Source: Gemmatimonadaceae bacterium (GTDB lineage Bacteria > Gemmatimonadota > Gemmatimonadetes > Gemmatimonadales > Gemmatimonadaceae). From it: a stretch of 35,154 nt of DNA. Made by a program: the position numbers and the translations under genes. The stretch's first letter is position 1. Each line of letters opens with the position of its first letter. The notes beneath the pieces were generated by a model. It did no database searches. It was not told the origin of the DNA and saw only the letters and a program-made list of their open reading frames with translations. Of this stretch, positions 1-7,440 are shown piece by piece. The stretch lies in contig JACDCM010000003.1 of assembly GCA_013817545.1 (NCBI GenBank), forward strand, positions 3,207 through 38,360, given 5' to 3'.

Positions 1-488
1 CTTCCGACCCGGGACCGGAGAACCTCGTCCCAAGCCGCGTCACTCTTAGCCGTGATAATGGCAGGTATTCTGTGCAGCTCCAGCCAGGAGCGCACATCAT
101 CGCGACGATCAGCCACAATGCCGACGGCAGCTACATGCAAGATCCGGTAAAGAGCGTCAACAGGGTCGCTGGAGGGTAGATTCAGAACGCTGTAGAGAGT
201 GAAGGCGCGCGTGGCGCCCGCTTCGAGCTGCATCCGGAGAAGATCGTATTGCGCGCCGCGCGTCTGTCTGACGAAGGCATCGGCACCCTCGAGCGCCGCC
301 AGATCATACGCGGTGGCTAATGTCCAGAGTCGCTCAGCTTCCTCGTTCTCCATCGGAGCGCCGACGAGCTCCGCATTGCCGAAGCGCGCCGCGGCGGTGG
401 CAATCGCCAGTCGGCGAGTTTCCGGCTCAATAGCCGCGACTGCCCAATGGCTATCCAGCGTCTCGAATGCAGTGCGTGCGTCCGTCAC
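1..488 (-). CDS. Hypothetical protein, 3' part truncated by the window edge
   Basis: Reading the minus strand by eye gives an open frame from a GTG at about 488 to the edge (VTDARTAFETLDSHWAVAAIEPETRRLAIATAAARFG...), with a GGAGG Shine-Dalgarno about 6 nt upstream. No family recognised. Confidence 0.6.
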   Translation of the reverse strand, partial: MTDARTAFETLDSHWAVAAIEPETRRLAIATAAARFGNAELVGAPMENEEAERLWTLATAYDLAALEGADAFVRQTRGAQYDLLRMQLEAGATRAFTLYSVLNLPSSDPVDALYRILHVAAVGIVADRRDDVRSWLELHRIPAIITAKSDAAWDEVLRSRVG

Positions 489-925
489 GTGAGGCCTCCG
501 CAAAAGAACGGCACGTCGTTTCGATAAGCTCGAGCTTCACTCACTCCGTTCATATTCCGGATCGATCGTTCGATGCTCCGCGTAATCTTTCTTCAGGAAA
601 ATTCAACGCGCGACGGACGAAACACACCGTCTCTTCGATGACCGGAGATATACCACGCGAACCACGAGTGGGAAAGACTTGCTACCGCATCGTGTTACGA
701 TCGTGACCGTGCAGGGAGCAGGATGACGACGCGTGAACTAACCCTATCCGTGCGGTAAGCGAATGTGGCGCGGTGTGGTTTTTGAAGCATCGCACTGTGA
801 GCCAAGCACGAACGAATGCGAAGTAGGAGCTTGCTTCAGCGCGTCAGAAGAGAGCGAGTTCTCTACATCATCAACACCGATGTGGATGGCACGAAATGCG
901 CTCAGCGATCAACGCGTTCTTTCGC

Positions 926-978
926 AAAAAAAGATCGCGCAAAGTATGAATTACCTATGGCGCTGCGCGATTTTTTTT
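926..978. terminator. Inverted repeat AAAAAAAGATCGCGCA ... TGCGCGATTTTTTTT, terminator-like in either direction
   Basis: Arms at 926-941 and 964-978 pair across a loop of about 22 nt. There is an A-run on the 5' side and a T8 run on the 3' side. Confidence 0.45.
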
Positions 979-1091
979 GTAGATTAACCGCCCCTTCACT
1001 TTGCTCGACACGACCGCGCGCGCGAACTCGACACGCTCTCGCCGGCACCGCCCCGCAACACGCCCCGCAATCATTCACTCAGGAAGTGTCC

Positions 1092-1517
1092 GTGAAAATT
1101 GAACCAACCGCCTTTCGCGCGGAGCAAGTCACAACCGAAGGTTACGCACAACGAGCTGGGGCGCCTTACTCGGGGCTGGCGTGCAACGAGCAGCGTGATG
1201 CGTGGAGGGAAGAGACGGTGCGGATGTCGAGTTCGCGCCACGAGAGATTCAGCGATAGTATCGAAACGCTCCTTAATGACACCCTGGTTTGTGATGGTGC
1301 GGGACTTGAGTTGCTTTTAGCGCTGCAATCGCACGTAAGCGCCCTGAACGAGGTTTGGGAGGCTCATCAGCGCGGCGCCGCTATTCTCCCCGAAAGTGTG
1401 GCGCATTCACTTGCGGTCGCTCGAAGACACATTCCCCAGTTTCTTGTAGGTGTTCGAGCCGCCGGCTGCGCTGATGTCGCTTGTACGGCGCGCGCGACTT
1501 TGGATATGCTCCGGTAG
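1092..1517 (+). CDS. Small hypothetical protein
   Basis: In-frame GTG at 1092 with AGGAAG about 5 nt upstream. Protein ends ...SVAHSLAVARRHIPQFLVGVRAAGCADVACTARATLDMLR. The longer ORF from 816 crosses the 926-978 hairpin. Confidence 0.4.
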   Translation: MKIEPTAFRAEQVTTEGYAQRAGAPYSGLACNEQRDAWREETVRMSSSRHERFSDSIETLLNDTLVCDGAGLELLLALQSHVSALNEVWEAHQRGAAILPESVAHSLAVARRHIPQFLVGVRAAGCADVACTARATLDMLR

Positions 1518-1572
1518 CAGCCCCTGCCGCGTGGATTTCACGCGCCCGTTCCTATTATATAGTATACTCCTG

Positions 1573-1596
1573 AGCCGTCCTTCTGTGGGGACGGCT
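1573..1596 (+). terminator. Stable short hairpin AGCCGTCC-TTCTGTGG-GGACGGCT (terminator or leader hairpin)
   Basis: Perfect 8-bp stem with an 8-nt loop between the stop of the 1092-1517 ORF and the GTG at 1604. No strong T-run follows. Confidence 0.4.
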
Positions 1597-1603
1597 TATT
1601 CGC

Positions 1604-3388
1604 GTGCCGTTCCCGTTGTTGATCCTACTTGGCATAGCAATGATGTCGATGCCTCCTTCTCTGGTAGTAGCTGTCGTCTTACTGGCGGCCGAGCACGCTC
1701 TACCCCCATCAAACGCCTCTGCGCAAGGTTTTCTTCACTTAGCGACAGGACACGAGCCTGACTCTGGCTCTATACTGCGCGCAGTTCGTGCCGCTCAGAG
1801 CCAGTTCGAACGCCTCAGATTCAACAACCTGCCGTGGTCGTGGGGCAGTGGCAGTACGGAATGCAGCGAGATCATCGGTCGCTACTGTATTACGCTCGAT
1901 GACGCAGATGATACATGGAAGCCGCCCACGGAACCGTCTCGCGTAGTCAGAGGGCGTGACTCACTCATTTTAGCTCTGGATTCCGCCGCCTTACGACTTC
2001 CGGGCGATAAGTGGATCGCGGGGCAACGCGTTCGCTATCTGCTGGAGGCTGACCGGTCGTCAGACGCATTTGCAGCAGCACAGGCCTGCCGGTCGGACAA
2101 GTGGTGGTGCACTTCCCTTGCTGCTCTCGTCGAGCACAGGGACGGACGTTTCGATAAGGCCGACTCGCTGTTCACGATCGCGCTTCGGGAGATGCCGGAT
2201 AAGGAGCAGCGAAGTTGGAGGGATATCAGAATCCTCTTGGCGGGAGAGGATCTCGGCATTTTCAAGCAATTCACGCCGGAACGGCAGGATTCACTTGCGT
2301 CCTGGTTGTGGTGGCTGGCCGATCCTCTGTGGATGCGGGCTGGAAACGAGCGTCGCACCGAGCACTACGCCCGGTACGTATTCGACCGCATCTACAAGGA
2401 CTCTCGAACTGTTGAAGGCGCTTTCTGGGCGGACGATCTTGGAGAATTGCTAATTCGGTATGGCCCGATGGCAGGATGGGAACGCGTAAGGCCGAGTGGG
2501 AGCGCAGTGATGCGGCCGGGCGTGGTAGGTCACTTCCGGCCGAACGGTCGCGAGTTTTTTCCCCGAGCGCGCTGGTTTCTGAATGGTACCGCGATCGGTC
2601 CAGGCGAATGGACACTAGGGGTGGAACGTACGAGAACGGAGTACATGCCGTCCTATGCATTCTCGTTTAACCCGCTTGAATTTCAGCTTGCTGTCTTCCG
2701 CCGAGGAGACTCCGCCGTTGTGGTGGCTGCATATCAGCTACCGGCTGATAGTACGCCAGGATCAGCCTCGGTTGAAAGTGGCTTGATACTGGCAAGCGAT
2801 GAGCGTTCGACCTTGGCGGTCAAACGCGAATCGTCGCTGGGTGCGCGCGGGGTGCTGAACGCCGTCGTACCGGCCAAGCCGGCGATTGTGAGCGTAGAAG
2901 CGCTCGTGGACAGCGGCAGGCGGGCGTACCGGACGCGTTTTCGCCTTTCAATACCACAACTGAGCGCCTCGAGTCTGACGCTGTCGGATGTGTTGCTTTT
3001 CGACAACGCTGAAGAGACGAATCCCGGCATTCTGGAGGAGGCGCTTCCGCGCGCGCGCGGAACGACCGGCGTTGGCCCAGGGGACCGCGTGTCCCTCTAC
3101 TGGGAGGTATACGGCCTGCGGGGGCGAGAAGGGGCGCTTGACGTGGAGCTAGCTCTGCAACCGCAAAAAACCAGGTGGTTGCGCCGAACCGCCGAGCGTG
3201 TGCGGCTCACAAAGGCAGCGCAGTCGGTGCGGCTGCGGTGGAGTGACCAGGTTACGGGTCAGGACGTGATAGCTCGCTCACTTCGGCTCGAGCTACCCAG
3301 ACTTCCGAGGGGGAGCTACGAACTTCGGATTACGGTGAGCCAGGGAGAAGAGCAGGCGGTAACCAAGCGCAGCCTGACCGTGCGGTGA
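1604..3388 (+). CDS. Secreted/membrane-anchored hypothetical protein, GWxTD-like
   Basis: 594-aa ORF with a hydrophobic N-terminus. Contains WLWWLADPLWMRAGNERRTEHYARYVFDRI, LLIRYGPMAGWERVRPSG and PGDRVSLYWEVYGL, which resemble GWxTD-domain proteins by memory. Confidence 0.65.
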   Translation: MPFPLLILLGIAMMSMPPSLVVAVVLLAAEHALPPSNASAQGFLHLATGHEPDSGSILRAVRAAQSQFERLRFNNLPWSWGSGSTECSEIIGRYCITLDDADDTWKPPTEPSRVVRGRDSLILALDSAALRLPGDKWIAGQRVRYLLEADRSSDAFAAAQACRSDKWWCTSLAALVEHRDGRFDKADSLFTIALREMPDKEQRSWRDIRILLAGEDLGIFKQFTPERQDSLASWLWWLADPLWMRAGNERRTEHYARYVFDRIYKDSRTVEGAFWADDLGELLIRYGPMAGWERVRPSGSAVMRPGVVGHFRPNGREFFPRARWFLNGTAIGPGEWTLGVERTRTEYMPSYAFSFNPLEFQLAVFRRGDSAVVVAAYQLPADSTPGSASVESGLILASDERSTLAVKRESSLGARGVLNAVVPAKPAIVSVEALVDSGRRAYRTRFRLSIPQLSASSLTLSDVLLFDNAEETNPGILEEALPRARGTTGVGPGDRVSLYWEVYGLRGREGALDVELALQPQKTRWLRRTAERVRLTKAAQSVRLRWSDQVTGQDVIARSLRLELPRLPRGSYELRITVSQGEEQAVTKRSLTVR

Positions 3389-3424
3389 TCATGGGGTTAC
3401 TTGAGTTCTTCCCGCAACGAGTGC

Positions 3425-3466
3425 GGTGCCTGGTGCTCGGTGCCTGGTGCTCGGTGCCAGGCGCGC
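3425..3466. repeat. 7-bp tandem array GGTGCCT-GGTGCTC-GGTGCCT-GGTGCTC-GGTGCCA-GGCGCGC
   Basis: Read directly, six contiguous heptads, at the convergent junction between the 594-aa ORF and the S9 peptidase. Confidence 0.8.
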
Positions 3467-3478
3467 GATTCGGTGTGC

Positions 3479-3534
3479 GGTTGGTACAGCGAGGTCGGGG
3501 ATCCCGATCTCCAGGCAATGCCGCCGTACCAACC
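3479..3534. repeat. Two-tier palindrome (REP-like element)
   Basis: Outer stem GGTTGGTAC (3479-3487)/GTACCAACC (3526-3534), perfect. Inner stem GAGGTCGGG (3491-3499)/CCCGATCTC (3503-3511), one G-T pair, 3-nt loop. Confidence 0.65.
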
Positions 3535-3572
3535 TTATTCAACTCTCAGCAGGAAATTACCGCTGCGGGGAG

Positions 3573-6005
3573 CTACTGAATGATAGGATTCTTGACGTGG
3601 GTGTCCAGCCACGTCACCATCTCCCATAGGGTGTGCCCCACCGACTCGCGCGCCCTGTAACCGTGGGCCTCGGCGGGAAGGACAACGTACCGAACTGTGG
3701 CGCCATTGCCAGCCAGCGCGGCGTACATCCGTTCGCTTTGTACCGGGAAGGTTCCTGAGTTGTCGTCCGCGCCGCCGTGGATGAGTAAAATGGGCTCGTT
3801 GATCTTGTCGGCGAAAAAGAACGGGCTCATGGAAGCGTAAATCTCGCGTGCGCGCCAGAATGGGCGCTCTTCCGCCTGGAAGCCGAAGGGAGTGAGCGTG
3901 CGATTGTAGGCCCCGCTTCGAGCGATTCCAGCCCTGAAGATATCGGAATGGGCGAGAAGATTCGCCGTCATGAAAGCGCCGTACGAGTGACCTCCGACGC
4001 CAATGCGCTGACGGTCGGCGACACCCAGCTCGACAACCTTGTCCACCGCTGCTTTCGCGCTCCCAACCAACTGCTCCACGTAGGTGTCATTCGGTTCCTT
4101 GTCACCTTCTCCCACTATCGGCATGGTCGGGCCATCCAGAACCCCATAACCCTGTGTCAGCAGGAGTAGATGGGATGCTCCCGCAGGCCGAACGAATCGG
4201 TAGGGGGAGCCCTGAATCTGCGCGGCCGCCGCCGCGGTCTTGAACTCCTGAGGATAGGCCCAGAAGAAAAACGGAAGCCTGCCCTTCGACTTATCGTAGT
4301 TGGGTGGCAGATATAGTTTTGCCGACAGTTGCACGCCGTCGGCGCGCTTGTATGTGATCAGTTGTGGTGCGATTCCTCCGAGCTGAGGGGCGGGATCCTT
4401 GATGTTGGTGAGCCGCACGAATTTGCCGCCTCGCACATCGCGGACGAAATAGTTGGGTGCATCGTTCACGCTCTCGCGTAGCGTGAGAACTTGCCTGCCG
4501 TTGGGGTCCAGGAGCGCTACGATCTCCTCATAATAAGGACTAGCGGACTGCCACAGACGCTCCGTCTTTCCGCTTGCGAGGTCCATGCGGTCCAGGAAAG
4601 GAACGTCCCCTTTGGCCGAAGCTCCCGAGCCAGCGAGATATGCCGAACGGCCGTTAGCCGTCGTAAGCAGGACGCGCGTGCCAAGCGGGCCTACAGTCAT
4701 AACGAAACTGCCTGGATCGCCGTAACGATCCTCCGAGAGCCGGTCGAATACCAGGCGCGGCTCCGCGCTGGGACGCGCAGGGTTGACCGCCCACGTTTTA
4801 ACCTTGCGCGTCTTCCACCAGAACTCGTCGACCAGCGCAAGGTCTGAGCGGGCCCAACGAACGGCGCGGATACGCGTGCCCACATCCATTACAACGGTGG
4901 GCGCATCAGTAAACGGCGCAGCCAATACTTGCAGACGATCTCGCTTTGCGACTTCCCTCGAGGGATTGCCCTCGTCGAGCGCCTCCGTCCACACGATGGT
5001 TGCCGGTGCGTCGGCCCGCCAAGACACATTGCGAGGGCCTTTGGCCACCGCGTCGAAAGCGGTGCCAACTTCCTCCTGCAGCGGGAGATCCGCCAGTTGC
5101 TTGACCACCACGCCCGACATGTTCCACACTTCGATCCGCGTGGGGAACTCGCTCATTGGTACCACGTACGAGAATGGCCTATGCAGCGTGTGCATGAGAA
5201 GATAGCGGCCGTCGGGTGACGGGCTCGCGCTGACATGAATTCCCGGACTTCCTACCGGAGTGACTTCTCCGGTTTTCGAGACAAGAACGACCTGGCTGGT
5301 AAAGAAGTGCTCGAACGTGGCTTCATCGGCGGGATTCGACAAAAGATCCTGATATGTGCGGTTGGCCGCCGAGCGTCCCATGGACTGCTGTACCACGGGA
5401 CCCTTTGGGGTGCCGGAGGCTAGTGGCGCATCTCCACGATTCGCCACGATCATGAGGCAGGCGAGCTGACTGCTGTCGACCCAAGCGCAAGGAAAACCGG
5501 TTGCGCCATTCAGCTTGGCGGGCGTCAGTGAGCGTGCTTGTCCGGAAGTTGCTTCGGCGAGCCAGAGAGTGACTGCGCTGTCTTCGCCTATGGTGAATGC
5601 AATGCTTCGGGAGTCGGGGGACCAGAGGACGCCTGTAATGCGCGCACCCGCCGGTGTCTTTATGGTTCGCTCAATGCTGCCGTGAACCGAGCGGAGACGG
5701 AGCGCCTTGAAGCTGGCTTGGCGGGATCCCGCGTTGGAGCGGGGGTCGATTCGAGAGCCACCGAGCCGTAACTCGGGCGCTGCGACTTCGGCGATGGTTG
5801 GCAGGGAATTGCGCTCCATCATTAAAAGCCATGCACGGTCGGGGCTGAGGCTTACTGCAGGGCGCGGATCAGCGTCGAGTATTTGCGCGATCGGATCTGG
5901 AGGCTGTTTGTACGGCTCCTGGGCTTCGAGAACGAGGTGCGGAACCAGAGCGGCAGCGATGAAGGCGACCTGCAAGGGCAGGCGCGGAATGATCGGAAAC
6001 GTCAT
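3573..6005 (-). CDS. S9 family serine peptidase (prolyl oligopeptidase superfamily, glutamyl endopeptidase/S9D-like), secreted
   Basis: Nucleophile elbow GVGGHSYGAFM, acid HGGADDNSGTFPVQSERMYAAL, His AEAHGY. N-terminal beta-propeller-like region with SPDGRYLLM. ATG at about 6005 gives a signal peptide; the ORF track starts at 6041. Confidence 0.9.
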   Translation of the reverse strand: MTFPIIPRLPLQVAFIAAALVPHLVLEAQEPYKQPPDPIAQILDADPRPAVSLSPDRAWLLMMERNSLPTIAEVAAPELRLGGSRIDPRSNAGSRQASFKALRLRSVHGSIERTIKTPAGARITGVLWSPDSRSIAFTIGEDSAVTLWLAEATSGQARSLTPAKLNGATGFPCAWVDSSQLACLMIVANRGDAPLASGTPKGPVVQQSMGRSAANRTYQDLLSNPADEATFEHFFTSQVVLVSKTGEVTPVGSPGIHVSASPSPDGRYLLMHTLHRPFSYVVPMSEFPTRIEVWNMSGVVVKQLADLPLQEEVGTAFDAVAKGPRNVSWRADAPATIVWTEALDEGNPSREVAKRDRLQVLAAPFTDAPTVVMDVGTRIRAVRWARSDLALVDEFWWKTRKVKTWAVNPARPSAEPRLVFDRLSEDRYGDPGSFVMTVGPLGTRVLLTTANGRSAYLAGSGASAKGDVPFLDRMDLASGKTERLWQSASPYYEEIVALLDPNGRQVLTLRESVNDAPNYFVRDVRGGKFVRLTNIKDPAPQLGGIAPQLITYKRADGVQLSAKLYLPPNYDKSKGRLPFFFWAYPQEFKTAAAAAQIQGSPYRFVRPAGASHLLLLTQGYGVLDGPTMPIVGEGDKEPNDTYVEQLVGSAKAAVDKVVELGVADRQRIGVGGHSYGAFMTANLLAHSDIFRAGIARSGAYNRTLTPFGFQAEERPFWRAREIYASMSPFFFADKINEPILLIHGGADDNSGTFPVQSERMYAALAGNGATVRYVVLPAEAHGYRARESVGHTLWEMVTWLDTHVKNPIIQ

Positions 6006-6082
6006 TGGAACTCCGGTAGGGCGCGAAAAAAAACCATCCACTCAGCATCTGCAAAGGCCGGTAATGAATCGAACCGGGTTGA

Positions 6083-6757
6083 TCACAAACTAATTTTGGC
6101 ACCGAGTTGGCAGCAGCCACTTACGCACCGAATCCAGACTGTCTCGTCATCGTCGGACCAGACGAATCGAGCGGTGCCGGGTGGCACTTTTGTGGCGGTT
6201 GCGCCCGCTTCATGCCGCTCCAACTCGTCAACCCGATAGCGGCTTCCGGAACAGGCAAACGTGATTGTGGCATTCTCACACCCCGGTCCAATGAGTGCTT
6301 GCCAACCATCAGCAACCGAGTGCCGGAGAAATAGATAGTTCACATTCCCCGTATCGAGACTGAGTTTCGGATAGCCGCGTGCGGGAAACTCTGGAAGCGG
6401 TGTCACCTCGAAGCGGGCTACGAATTGCCAGCCCGTAACCTGGAATTCCTCCATTCTAAAGGCTTCGAGGTCATCGTGCGGAATAATTTTTACAAGGGGG
6501 CCGTGTCGCAACCTGAGAGGGTACGGACCGGTTGAGTCAACAAGTGCAAGTCGCTGTTCGTCTCCCCAACCCTTGTTCCTGGCCTTTTGGCGGGTCGCCG
6601 AGTCCGCGTAGTCTTTAAAACGTTGTTCTGGTTGCTGCAGCATGGGACGGGAAGCAGAGGGGCGGACGCACGCCTCAACAGCTGTCAGGGCGGCGAGCCC
6701 CGCTGCAAGTGCGACGATTCGCGCGGCGCGGCCTAGAGGTGATCCGAACGGCAGCAT
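6083..6757 (-). CDS. Hypothetical exported or lipoprotein-like protein
   Basis: 224-aa ORF, N-terminal hydrophobic stretch ending LTAVEAC, GGAGG-like site upstream of the ATG. Confidence 0.55.
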   Translation of the reverse strand: MLPFGSPLGRAARIVALAAGLAALTAVEACVRPSASRPMLQQPEQRFKDYADSATRQKARNKGWGDEQRLALVDSTGPYPLRLRHGPLVKIIPHDDLEAFRMEEFQVTGWQFVARFEVTPLPEFPARGYPKLSLDTGNVNYLFLRHSVADGWQALIGPGCENATITFACSGSRYRVDELERHEAGATATKVPPGTARFVWSDDDETVWIRCVSGCCQLGAKISL

Positions 6758-7080
6758 GGTAGCCTCCGAATTATGGTACCTGACCTCACTTCACCAAAAG
6801 AAATTCGATAGGGGCCCCGGCAATCGTCAGCTTTACACATCATGTGCTCGAACAAGTGCGCGAAGCCTGTGCGACCCGATCGCTCGTTCCGGGGTCCGAC
6901 GTTGTACCAGACATCCACGGCTACCACCTGCGTGCTGTGATTCTCAGCAAGGATTACGGTGAGCCCGTTGGGAAGGGTGTAGCGCTCCATTGCGATTCGC
7001 CCGGGCTCCTGAGCACTCAAGGATCTCGCGAGAGTTAGGGCAAGTGTCGCGCATGCGAGCGCGGATAGCAGCCTGCGCAT
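6733..7080 (-). pseudogene. Truncated M16 peptidase N-terminal remnant
   Basis: Signal peptide followed by YTLPNGLTVILAENHSTQVVAVDVWYNVGPRNERSGRTGFAHLFEHMM, including the HxxEH zinc motif. The M16 signature is lost immediately after HMM and the ORF ends at 115 aa. Confidence 0.75.
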
Positions 7081-7253
7081 TCGGTACCTCGGTTAGCGAT
7101 TGGAGAAATAGCGGAATTGAATCATACGGGCTGGTCCGGCATTTGTGGAGACGACGCAAACTCCCGGAGCGCGCGCCATCAGAAGGAATAGGTGGTAAAT
7201 AAGATTGGCAGCCGGCACCGGGCGCTCCACCGTTCTTCGTCGATATTTTCGAC

Positions 7254-7280
7254 AGGATGAAGAGGATGCAAAAGGATGGG
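7254..7280 (+). repeat. 9-bp repeat AGGATGAAG-AGGATGCAA-AAGGATGGG
   Basis: Read directly. A similar copy lies at 10278-10295, on the other side of the M16 gene. Confidence 0.6.
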
Positions 7281-7440
7281 TGCCGATGTATGAGGACTCT
7301 GACAAGCTGTTTACCCAGTTCCGTTCCAGAATCGCGTCCGAGTTACCGGCAACTCTCCCATGTCGCACCCTCATGCTATATTGCTTCCAACTCCCGCCAT
7401 TCGTTTATCCATGATCCAGCAATTGCCATCGAGTATTTCA

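Noticed and set aside
816-1091. Upstream extension of the 233-aa ORF
   Set aside because: Crosses the strong 926-978 hairpin and looks non-coding. The GTG at 1092 has a better ribosome-binding site.
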